Positions 7,868-13,807 of a stretch of 18,800 bases of DNA are shown piece by piece (the stretch's first letter is position 1; every line of letters begins with the position of its first letter). Location: positions 1-18,800 of the forward strand of contig DCWO01000067.1 of the NCBI GenBank assembly GCA_002328865.1, read 5' to 3'. The notes under the pieces were generated by a model. It ran no database searches, was not told where the DNA came from, and was given only the letters and a program-made list of their open reading frames with translations. Both the position numbers and the translations under genes were made by a program. Source of the stretch: Dehalococcoidia bacterium UBA2160 (lineage in GTDB: Bacteria; Chloroflexota; Dehalococcoidia; Lucifugimonadales; UBA1123).

Positions 7868-8155
7868 CTAGTTGTCGTCGGCTGCCACGAGGGAACTCAG
7901 CCGGTCTCGCACGACGGCGCGCATCTGCTTGACTCGAGGGAGATTCGGGAACTGGCCGTCCTCTTCCTTCTTGTCGTAGATCTTGTCGCCATCGACGTAC
8001 ACCTGAAGAATGCCGGCGTCGCCGGGGGTAAGCTTAAGTGCTACGTCCTTGCCGCCTTCGGCAAAAAACTCGGAGGCCATCCAGGCCGCCGTACCAAAAT
8101 GCGCTCAAGGAACGCAGTAGATGATCTCAATCTCGAACTTGCCTTCACCAGCCAT
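7868..8155 (-). CDS. SelW-like (Rdx family) selenoprotein with in-frame UGA
   Basis: This is a 95-residue thioredoxin-like redox protein that a standard gene finder would truncate. The reading frame from the ATG at 8155 has its 17th codon as TGA (8107-8105), then runs on without interruption to TAG at 7868. The residues around it read YCVP-Sec-AHFGTAAW. This is the CxxU redox motif in the first strand-loop-helix where SelW/SelT/SelH proteins carry CxxC or CxxU. Downstream GDAGILQVYVDGDKIYDKK and GQFPNLPRVKQM match the family's beta-hairpin and C-terminal helix. AGGAGG at 8169-8164 lies 8 bases before the ATG, so translation clearly begins upstream of the TGA; the internal ATG at 8080 has no ribosome site. 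A SECIS-like hairpin follows the TGA. The gene has its own promoter and a strong terminator. Function is probably thiol-disulfide or peroxide-related redox (family knowledge). It requires selA, selB, selC and selD elsewhere in the genome. Confidence 0.88.
8071..8091 (-). promoter_or_regulatory. Bacterial SECIS-like hairpin after the Sec codon
   Basis: Read on the minus strand, CGG-C-GGCC, loop UGGAU, then GGCC-U-CCG forms a 3 + 4 bp stem with a single C/U mismatch. The loop starts 22 bases after the TGA and has G as its second base. Known bacterial SECIS elements lie inside the coding region and have a small apical loop about 16-37 nt after UGA with a G at its start, so this fits. Confidence 0.7.
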
Positions 8156-8246
8156 AGGTGTCTCCTCCTGAACTTGCGTCCTCGACCCGCTCCCAACACA
8201 CACTCGCCAGAATCCCGCCGGTCGATGTCGCTAACCTTATCAATCG

Positions 8247-8275
8247 ACAGTACCATACGGCATTTTAGGTGTCAA
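8247..8275 (-). promoter_or_regulatory. Promoter of the selenoprotein gene
   Basis: TTGACA (8275-8270, perfect) is followed by a 17-bp spacer and TACTGT (8252-8247). The -10 match is poor but is preceded by TGG, an extended -10 element. The leader would be about 85 nt. It contains a 6-bp inverted repeat (GTCGAT at 8221-8226 with ATCGAC at 8243-8248) overlapping the start region. Confidence 0.5.
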
Positions 8276-8352
8276 TCATGTCGAGAACGGACGCCATGTG
8301 CGCGAGTTGGCGATCTCGCGTCCCTACTCAGGCGTGATCGAACGCGAAGACA

Positions 8353-10665
8353 TCACTCCTTTGCCAGTATCTCTTTGAGCACCAGCTTGGCGAGCTCCTT
8401 GTCCAGCGGCTGGTTGTTTGCGCCGCATTTCGGGGAGTGGATGCAGCTTGGGCAGCCCGCCTCGCATGGGCACTCCGAGATGACCTCGTAGGTGGCCTGC
8501 CAGAGGTCTTCGATGACGTCGTAGCCGCGTTCAGCGACCCCGACTCCGCCCGGATGGCCGTCGTGAACGAACACCTGCGCTTGGCCGGTGTCCGGGTGCA
8601 ACGGCGTCGATATGCCTCCGATGTCGTTTCGGTCGCACAGCGCGAAGAGCGGCAGCAACCCGATCGCGGCGTGTTCAACGGCGTGCAGGCCTCCGGCTAG
8701 GTCCAGCTTGTTTTCAGTGATGAACCCGAGCGTCTCGGGCGGTACGTCGAACCAGAACGCGATGGTGTCGTAGCTCTGAGGCGGCAGGTCCACGAACTCC
8801 TCGCCCAGGTTCTCGTCCGTGTAGTGCGACTTGCGCCTGAAGCCGACCACGTGCGTCGACACGTTGACCTCGCCCAGGTGGATGGTCGTGCGCCCGGCCT
8901 GCTTGCTCTTGAACGTGTTCAGGACGCGGGTCTCAGTGTAGTCGCGGACCACCGTGTAGAACGGGGCGTCCGACTTATCGGCATAGGCCGTGTGCGACTC
9001 TAAATCGAGGTCCTTGATCAGGTACGGCTCGCCCTGATGGAGGTATATCGCGCCCGGGTGGAGCTGCATGAACGCCGTCTCTTCGGACACCGTCTCGAGG
9101 ATCGCGCCGCTGTCCTCTTCGACCAGCGTATAGAAGTCCGACGACGCGGAGCGTATGTTCACCTGTTCGGCTGGGTATGCGACCTCGGGCTGCAGGTGCC
9201 ATCGGTCGGATTGCGTGTGCATGAACCGGTCTTCCTGCAGCTCATCGGCGTACCACAGGAGGTCGGGGCCGAAAAACTCGGTGTCCGCCATCGTCAGAGG
9301 CGCCTCGTAGGCGGCGCAGAGCAGATGCGGCTTCAGGATGTACGGATTGGACGGCGATATCCGAGCGCTCTCGTGGCTCTTGCCGAAAAACGACTCCGGG
9401 TGACGCATCAAATACTGGTCGAGCGGATTGTCGTGGGCGATCATGACGCTGAGCGAGCGCTCGCCTCGGCGTCCGCTGCGTCCTGCTTGCTGCCATGCGC
9501 TCGCGATGCTGCCAGGGTAGCCGGTGATCAGAGTTGCGTCCAGGTTGCCGACGTCGACGCCAAGTTCCATCGCATTCGTCGTCGTGATGCCCAGCAGACG
9601 GCCTTCGAACAGGTCGCGCTCGATCCTTCTCCGGTCCTCGGGCAGGTAGCTGGCGCGGTACGGAGCGATGCGTTTTGCGACGATCGGGTGGGTCGGCTTG
9701 AGCTGATCGCGGACGTAGACGTAAATGAGCTCGGCGGTCCTGCGGCTGCGAACGAATGTCATGGTTCGGACGTGCTTGCGCAACAACTCCGAGAAGATCT
9801 GCGTCGCCTCGCCGTTTGTGCTTCGGCGGCTCCCCTGGGCCATGTCGATCATCGGTGGATTCCAGAAGACGAAGTCCTTGCCGCCGTAAGGGGAACCGTC
9901 CTCTTCGATGACCTCGAATGGCAGGCCAACCAGCCGTTCGGCGTGCTCTGCGGGGTTGGCGATCGTCGCGGAGCACAAGATGAACTGCGGTTCGTTGCCG
10001 AACGCCCTGCACAGCCTACGGAGCCGCCGCATGACGTTCGAGACGTGTGAACCGAACACGCCGCGGTACACGTGGGCTTCGTCAACGACGACGTATCGCA
10101 AACCTCGCAGGAACTGATGCCAGGCGCGATGGTTCGGCAGGATGCCAAGGTGAAGCATGTCCGGATTGGAGATCACGACCTGCGACAGCCGGCGTATGCT
10201 CGAGCGATCCTCCGACGGCGTGTCTCCGTCGAAAATGCCATGCCGGACCCTGCGCTCCTCGGGGATCAGAGCGGCCAGCTTCTTCTCCTGATCCTGGGCG
10301 AGCGCTTTGGTCGGGTACAGGTAAAGCGCACGCGCCGACCGGTCGGTCAGCAATGCGTCGATCACAGGGAGGTTGTAACACATGCTCTTGCCGCTGGCAG
10401 CCGGGGTCGCCACGATAATGTTGTGCCCCTGCCGGAGCGCATGCACGGCTTCGACCTGGTGGGCATAGAGTGAAGCGACGCCGGTCTCGTCCAGCTTCCG
10501 GTAGAGCCGCTCGTCGAGGGGAGGATCGACTTGCCCAGTCATTGCGTCGCGGACGGGTATCTGCTCGACGTGCACCATCTGGTCCTGGTACCAGAGCAGA
10601 CTTTCGAGATGTCTTAGGAAATCCTCGGTATCCATAGGCCTTGATAGAGTTGGCGCTGGGTTCAC
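8353..10665 (-). CDS. mrfA: DEAD/DEAH superfamily 2 helicase with C-terminal DUF1998, MrfA/YprA type
   Basis: This is a 770-residue ATP-dependent DNA helicase. Motif I is ATPAASGKS (86-94), motif II is DEAH (195-198) in VVVDEAHVY, motif III is SAT in LCSATIANP, and motif VI is QQAGRSGRRGE. A long C-terminal part ends in the DUF1998 zinc-binding cluster with Cys732, Cys734, Cys738, Cys741 and Cys747. This layout and length match Bacillus MrfA (YprA), which acts in repair of mitomycin-type DNA damage, and the related Hrq1 helicases. The GTG start at 10665 lies only 4 bases after the stop of the DUF503 gene, suggesting translational coupling; the ATG at 10635 is an alternative start. The MrfB exonuclease partner known from Bacillus is not next to it. 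Family placement is firm; the biological role here is by analogy. Confidence 0.9.
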   Translation of the reverse strand: MNPAPTLSRPMDTEDFLRHLESLLWYQDQMVHVEQIPVRDAMTGQVDPPLDERLYRKLDETGVASLYAHQVEAVHALRQGHNIIVATPAASGKSMCYNLPVIDALLTDRSARALYLYPTKALAQDQEKKLAALIPEERRVRHGIFDGDTPSEDRSSIRRLSQVVISNPDMLHLGILPNHRAWHQFLRGLRYVVVDEAHVYRGVFGSHVSNVMRRLRRLCRAFGNEPQFILCSATIANPAEHAERLVGLPFEVIEEDGSPYGGKDFVFWNPPMIDMAQGSRRSTNGEATQIFSELLRKHVRTMTFVRSRRTAELIYVYVRDQLKPTHPIVAKRIAPYRASYLPEDRRRIERDLFEGRLLGITTTNAMELGVDVGNLDATLITGYPGSIASAWQQAGRSGRRGERSLSVMIAHDNPLDQYLMRHPESFFGKSHESARISPSNPYILKPHLLCAAYEAPLTMADTEFFGPDLLWYADELQEDRFMHTQSDRWHLQPEVAYPAEQVNIRSASSDFYTLVEEDSGAILETVSEETAFMQLHPGAIYLHQGEPYLIKDLDLESHTAYADKSDAPFYTVVRDYTETRVLNTFKSKQAGRTTIHLGEVNVSTHVVGFRRKSHYTDENLGEEFVDLPPQSYDTIAFWFDVPPETLGFITENKLDLAGGLHAVEHAAIGLLPLFALCDRNDIGGISTPLHPDTGQAQVFVHDGHPGGVGVAERGYDVIEDLWQATYEVISECPCEAGCPSCIHSPKCGANNQPLDKELAKLVLKEILAKE

Positions 10666-10669
10666 ACTG

Positions 10670-10963
10670 CTAGAACCCGGAGATCGCCTCCACTTCGCTG
10701 TCGAGCAACTCGATGTCCTCGCGCGACGACTCGATGTACGAGACGACCCGGTCCAACGTCTGCTCCGCGATCCGTCCGCTGTTGCTCACGCACGTGATGC
10801 CCAGCGTCGCCACCTGCCACGCTTCGATGTCGTCCACCTCGGCGACGGCCACGTTGAACTTGTTGCGAATTCGGGAGCACAGCGAGCTCACGACCCTGCG
10901 CTTGCCTTTGAGGCTGTGGTTCTCAGGCAAACGAAGCGTGACTTTACAGACGCCGACGTTCAC
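10670..10963 (-). CDS. ylxP: DUF503 family protein, YlxP-like
   Basis: This small 97-residue protein matches the DUF503/YlxP family: it opens with VGVCKVTLRLPENHSLKGKR, followed by a basic helix, the FNVAVAEVDD segment and a final ITCVSNSG strand with a helical tail. YlxP proteins are small cytoplasmic proteins of uncertain role, often near ribosome-maturation genes such as rbfA. Here the neighbour is a DNA helicase instead. I chose the GTG at 10963 because AAGGA lies 7 bases before it and the length fits the family. The open frame extends to 11191, but the added residues are not family-like and a candidate -10 box falls within them. It is probably co-transcribed with the helicase. Confidence 0.85.
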   Translation of the reverse strand: MNVGVCKVTLRLPENHSLKGKRRVVSSLCSRIRNKFNVAVAEVDDIEAWQVATLGITCVSNSGRIAEQTLDRVVSYIESSREDIELLDSEVEAISGF

Positions 10964-10992
10964 GCTGCGATCCTTGATCCGAACATTTGTGC

Positions 10993-10998
10993 ATTGTA
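10993..10998 (-). promoter_or_regulatory. Candidate -10 box for the ylxP-helicase unit
   Basis: TACAAT (5 of 6 matches) on the minus strand lies about 30 bases before the GTG start of the DUF503 gene. No convincing -35 box is seen 16-18 bases upstream, so confidence is low. Confidence 0.3.
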
Positions 10999-11389
10999 CC
11001 ATTTGATGGGAGCAGGCGGGCCTGCGTGAGATTAATCGCCTGGCGCCACCGATCCTAGTATTCATCGATTTATCACCCTTTAGAGGGATGTGTTCCCGCG
11101 CTTCTAGCCCTATATTAGAACGATGAGGCGCAAAAGTGCGTGTTACGCATTGAGAATGTCGAGAGAAAGCGCCGCGGGAATGAGCCAACAATCAAACAGA
11201 ATACACGGAAACCGTACCGGATTCACTCTCGTTGGGCCGCGGGCGACGCGGCAATGGAAGTGACCGTGCGGCCACAGTGGTCCCTCCTGTGTCCGAAAGG
11301 GGAGAAGGCATTACAGATGACGGTCGTGGAGTCGTGGCGTTTGAATTAGCAATGATCGACCAAGAATTCGACCCCTATAGGTTGTGCTG
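10999..11389. other. Non-coding stretch before the prepilin regulatory region
   Basis: I see no supported gene here. It holds a -10-like TATATTAG near 11111 followed by ATGAGGCGCAAA (11123-11134), which recurs with one change at 11462-11473. It also holds the first copy of TGATCGACCAA (11353-11363), repeated exactly at 11481-11491. A 69-codon open frame at 11140-11349 lacks a well-placed ribosome site and has no recognisable features. Confidence 0.4.
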
Positions 11390-11415
11390 AAGCACTCACA
11401 ATCATGTGAGTGCTT
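11390..11415 (+). promoter_or_regulatory. 26-bp palindrome upstream of the prepilin promoter
   Basis: AAGCACTCACA (11390-11400) and TGTGAGTGCTT (11405-11415) are perfect inverted copies around ATCA. There is no T-run on either side, so it is not a standard terminator. Its centre lies about 57 bases before the likely transcription start, a typical place for an activator dimer. The operator role is inference. Confidence 0.5.
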
Positions 11416-11444
11416 TGGGCGAACAAACAAAGAACTGCGCAATG

Positions 11445-11453
11445 TGGGATAAT
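11445..11453 (+). promoter_or_regulatory. Extended -10 promoter of the prepilin gene
   Basis: TGGGATAAT is a TGn element joined to GATAAT (5 of 6 matches). No -35 box is evident, which is tolerated by extended -10 promoters and by activator-dependent ones. The leader would be about 90 nt and contains the second copy of TGATCGACCAA. Confidence 0.45.
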
Positions 11454-11549
11454 ATCCGGCTATGAGGCGTAAATACAGTCTGATCGACCAACCTGGTAAA
11501 GTCGAATAGAAGCCATCCCAGAGGCTCACAGGAGCAAGGGAGGTGTGTT

Positions 11550-12068
11550 GTGGGGCAATGCAAAAAGACACAGCATGGATTTACACTCATCGAGTTGATT
11601 GTCGTCATCGCCATCCTGGGCACGCTGGCCGCCGTCGCTGCTCCGATGGTCAACGACTATTTGAGCGCCTCCAAAGAGGGCTCGTTCAACACGGAGAAGA
11701 AAAAGATCCAGACTGCCATCGACTCCTGGTTGACCTCGTTGGACAACACAAGGTATTTGGGCCGACGACAATTCCCGATTATTGGCCGCGGCCAGACCGA
11801 TTTCGCCCTCGTCGATTCCACCAGCTCTGGTTCGATGATTGACGACCAGGACCCCTTCTCAGGCACGTCCACCGAACTCTGGAACCCACTGGGCGGTCTC
11901 CAGGGGGCGGATCTCAGCGCGGCGTGGACCGACGGCGACTCAGACGGCGTCCGGAACGTAAACGTAAGCTCGTCCGACACCTGGACCAAGGTTGCCGTCA
12001 CCAAAGGGGGAACCCATTACGTTGATCCGCGCTACTACTTCGTGGATTTCGAGTTGCTTGTCACGTAG
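11550..12068 (+). CDS. Type IV prepilin-like protein, ended early by an in-frame TAG
   Basis: The 172-residue product begins with a short basic leader and the class III signal G10-F11-TLIEL, with Glu15 at the +5 position, then a hydrophobic helix IVVIAILGTLAAVAAP. This is the hallmark of type IV pilins and type II pseudopilins: a prepilin peptidase cuts after Gly10 and methylates Phe11. The globular part includes a DGDSDGVRN segment resembling a calcium-binding loop. The start is GTG with GGAGGT five bases upstream. After the TAG at 12066-12068 the same frame continues for 56 sense codons in pilin-like style, so the native protein was probably 228 or 229 residues. No pilus assembly gene is nearby. 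The truncated product may still be made, but it lacks its C-terminal strands. Confidence 0.82.
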   Translation: MGQCKKTQHGFTLIELIVVIAILGTLAAVAAPMVNDYLSASKEGSFNTEKKKIQTAIDSWLTSLDNTRYLGRRQFPIIGRGQTDFALVDSTSSGSMIDDQDPFSGTSTELWNPLGGLQGADLSAAWTDGDSDGVRNVNVSSSDTWTKVAVTKGGTHYVDPRYYFVDFELLVT

Positions 12069-12239
12069 GAATTGATCAGCGCGATTCCAGAATCTGCGTC
12101 TCTCGACAACAAACCCGAAGGCTCCTCGAACACCTACGACGGATCGTACATCTGGTACGTAGACGACAACGGCAAAGTGCAGGCACTCTACGCCCACCTG
12201 CCGTCAACCTCTGGATTCGAGAGCGGCGCTTACCCGTAA
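12066..12239 (+). pseudogene. In-frame continuation of the prepilin gene after the TAG
   Basis: From the TAG codon (codon 173) the frame stays open to TAA at 12237-12239. It encodes ELISAIPES, then YDGSYIWYVDDNGKVQALYAHLP and the ending SGFESGAYP when read in parts. The YIWYVDDNGKV-type strand pair is common at pilin C-termini. A single base change from a sense codon (for example AAG, CAG or GAG) explains the TAG. TAG is used as the true stop by at least six other genes in this window, so general recoding of TAG is unlikely. Confidence 0.7.
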
Positions 12240-12322
12240 GAAGTCGCTGCCAAAGCGAATAGTCGTCACGTCATGGGGCGGGCCGTCTTCTTGGCTTGAT
12301 TTGAGCGGACCACCTGGAAGCG

Positions 12323-12397
12323 TCGCCACATTCAGGCAGTGGCGAATGCTCCATGCTAGGCGATGTGCCTTGTAGCTGTTGCCGCTGAGTGTGGCGA
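12323..12397 (+). ncRNA. Folded RNA segment with two competing pairings, downstream of prepilin
   Basis: The arms 12323-12335 and 12385-12397 form a 13-bp stem with one U/G pair. Inside it TGGCGA (12340-12345) pairs with TTGCCG (12379-12384) with two more G/U pairs, and GCTAGGC/GCC...TAGC makes a tip hairpin. All three wobbles are valid only for a plus-strand RNA. The left arm TCGCCAC can instead pair with GTGGCGA at 12339-12345, so the two folds exclude each other. It lies about 85 bases after the prepilin frame and could be its 3' UTR. Confidence 0.35.
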
Positions 12398-12442
12398 TGG
12401 ACTGTGAACGACAGTAGCGTCGTGAGGAGAATCGCGGGGGAA

Positions 12443-12552
12443 AGAAAAGCCCCAAGTGACCTTGCCTCAGTCCTCCGCCCTGCGCGCCGCCGGCAGCTTG
12501 CGCCGCCTGCCGCCCACCGGGCCTCAGCCACCTCGGCTCAACCACTTGGGAC
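12443..12552 (-). ncRNA. Unassigned small RNA gene, about 110 nt
   Basis: A strong minus-strand promoter would start transcription at about 12552. The RNA opens with GUCCCAAGUGG and closes with CACUUGGG (12550-12543 pairs with 12458-12451, 8 bp), followed directly by GCUUUUCUUU, a terminator-like tail. The interior is very G-rich and can form at least three local hairpins: AGCC-GAGGU-GGCU, GCCC-GGU-GGGC, and GGCGGC-GCAA-GCUGCC (12507-12492) with a GNRA tetraloop and one G/U pair valid only on this strand. Several GAGG/GGAGGA motifs lie in unpaired regions. I compared it by eye with SRP RNA, tRNA-Sec, tmRNA, 6S and RNase P signatures and found no match. There is no protein-coding sign on either strand. 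Confidence 0.68.
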
Positions 12553-12558
12553 CTTTTC

Positions 12559-12587
12559 AATATATCCGATTACTGCGATTTTGTCAA
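12559..12587 (-). promoter_or_regulatory. Strong sigma-70-type promoter of the small RNA
   Basis: TTGACA (12587-12582, perfect), a 17-bp spacer and TATATT (12564-12559, 5 of 6 matches) form the best promoter in the window. It lies 7-8 bases before the 5' end of the folded RNA. Confidence 0.75.
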
Positions 12588-12755
12588 TATGCGCGCCTCT
12601 TTTCAGCCATTATGAATCATATAACTTGAAGTGATGATTCAACCTCGACCGGCAGCATGCTCCTGTTCCGCCCTGGGCAGGCGACGGACCGTTGGTATAT
12701 GATGGTTTAGCAGGAGTGACCGGCAACGCCGACGTCTCCGGAGGAGTCGGACGAG
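12588..12755 (+). other. Leader region of the unknown-function gene
   Basis: This stretch is AT-rich up to about 12640 and then GC-rich. A -10-like TATGAT (12698-12703) lies about 55 bases before the ATG at 12756, without a clear -35. GGAGGA at about 12740-12745 is the probable ribosome site, slightly far from the ATG. No gene is seen. Confidence 0.35.
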
Positions 12756-13520
12756 ATGGATCTTACATTCGAACGAGGCAGCATGGACGCCCCCAAAGGC
12801 CATGCGCTGGTGTATTTCCGGAGCTCGCAGGACTTCGATGACTGTTGGGCGACGTACATCATCGTGCTGCCGATCCTCGTCGACGTGGCCAAATACGTCC
12901 CGCCGTTTCTGATGAACCAGATGGGCGAGATCGGACCAAAAGACCTGTCGTCCTTTGCGTTTCCGCCTGCGCCCGAGCCAGTCGACGGATACTCGTACGT
13001 CGAGGAACTGGCGTCTGCCCGCGAGGATGACATCGTGTTCGGGGGCACGGTCAACCCCGACGACGTCTCGTCCACAATGATGCGCGTCAACGAGGCTATC
13101 GGCTGGTACGCCCAGGCTTACAGCGACAGCAGACAGATCCCCGGCGAACCCGAAGCCGCCGAGACTTCCGAGGCCCTGCCCGGTTATGGCGTCAGCGAGG
13201 TTCTCTACGACCTCATGAGTGACGGCGACAAGCTAGGCGAACTCACCAAACTGGTGGGCCGCCTCAGGGACGCCGTCGAGTCCGGCGATGACGGACTGAC
13301 TGCCGAGACCCAGAGCGAGATCGACGTCCTGGGCCGGCGCCTGCCGGACAACCATCAGATCGACCACCTCGTGCAAGCCGCGAAAGTCGCCGGCGAGACT
13401 GGGGCCAAGCTGGCCAATCTGTACCTTCAGCGCTGCTTCCATCTTCTGGGCGAGGAGTACGTGAAGCTGGGCCAGGTCGAAGAAGACATCCAGGCGTTGG
13501 AGGCCGGCGGGACCTCCTGA
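12756..13520 (+). CDS. Protein of unknown function, 254 residues
   Basis: I do not recognise this protein. It has no signal peptide or membrane segment. The N-terminal part contains ALVYFRSSQDFDDCWATY, then a moderately hydrophobic segment IIVLPILVDVAKYVPPFL and a Pro-rich turn FAFPPAPEPVDGY. The second half is acidic and helical, with regular Leu/Glu heptads suggesting packed helices (about 145-250). The codon use and GC-rich third positions are those of a real gene. The ATG at 12756 has GGAGGA 10-11 bases upstream; the ATG at 12783 has GAGG four bases upstream and may be the true start. It precedes the enoyl-CoA hydratase gene on the same strand by 287 bases, with its own regulatory region in between, so linkage is uncertain. 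Confidence 0.75.
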   Translation: MDLTFERGSMDAPKGHALVYFRSSQDFDDCWATYIIVLPILVDVAKYVPPFLMNQMGEIGPKDLSSFAFPPAPEPVDGYSYVEELASAREDDIVFGGTVNPDDVSSTMMRVNEAIGWYAQAYSDSRQIPGEPEAAETSEALPGYGVSEVLYDLMSDGDKLGELTKLVGRLRDAVESGDDGLTAETQSEIDVLGRRLPDNHQIDHLVQAAKVAGETGAKLANLYLQRCFHLLGEEYVKLGQVEEDIQALEAGGTS

Positions 13521-13711
13521 AGCCGCCTGACCGCGGCGTTGATCGAGCATCGGCGCTGCAAGCCAGATCCAATCCGGGACGCGTGTCCACTGCCGTCCTC
13601 AATTGGACCCAAATTGGGCGTCGCGGCGACCGGCTATTGGAGCAGATCGCCATTTTCGTCCTTTCCGTCCCTTCGGTCCCTACGTTCGGCGCCGCCCGTC
13701 AGTCGGGAAGT

Positions 13712-13751
13712 TTGTAACCCGGCAAGATTTGCATTACCCTCGGCGCCGAGG
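13712..13751 (+). promoter_or_regulatory. Candidate promoter with overlapping palindrome before the enoyl-CoA hydratase gene
   Basis: TTGTAA (13712-13717), a 17-bp spacer and TACCCT (13735-13740) make a weak promoter. The perfect 14-bp palindrome CCTCGGCGCCGAGG (13738-13751) begins inside the -10 box and covers the start site, a classic repressor position. Nothing else is visible in the gap from 13521 to 13807. Confidence 0.35.
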
Positions 13752-13807
13752 AAACTGACACGACGCAAGCAATACAACCGGAAACCAAACATAGCCAGGA
13801 GGACACC

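Noticed and set aside
7868..8080. A 70-residue protein starting at the internal ATG at 8080
   Set aside because: It has no ribosome site and would lack the redox motif. The AGGAGG site and the family-like sequence upstream favour translation from 8155 through the UGA.
8301..8320. Hairpin CGCGAG/CTCGCG after the helicase gene
   Set aside because: Six base pairs without a following T-run on the minus strand; too weak to call a terminator.
9037..10050. 337-codon plus-strand open frame opposite the helicase gene
   Set aside because: It is a mirror frame of a well-supported helicase in high-GC DNA; it has no domain and biased, Arg/Val-rich composition.
11140..11349. 69-codon plus-strand open frame before the prepilin gene
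   Set aside because: No well-placed ribosome site, no recognisable motif, and composition unlike the neighbours.
11390..11415. CRP-type site or intrinsic terminator
   Set aside because: The half-sites are in the opposite order (TCACA-N4-TGTGA), and no T-run follows the stem on either strand.
12443..12552. tRNA-Sec (selC), suggested by an 8-bp closing stem, about 100 nt and the nearby selenoprotein
   Set aside because: No T-arm consensus, no UCA anticodon arm and no CCA-like end. The interior folds as G-rich hairpins instead.
12443..12552. Bacterial SRP RNA, suggested by size and strong promoter
   Set aside because: The conserved apical GGAA loop with its flanking AGG and AGCAG internal loops is missing; the tip here is GCAA.
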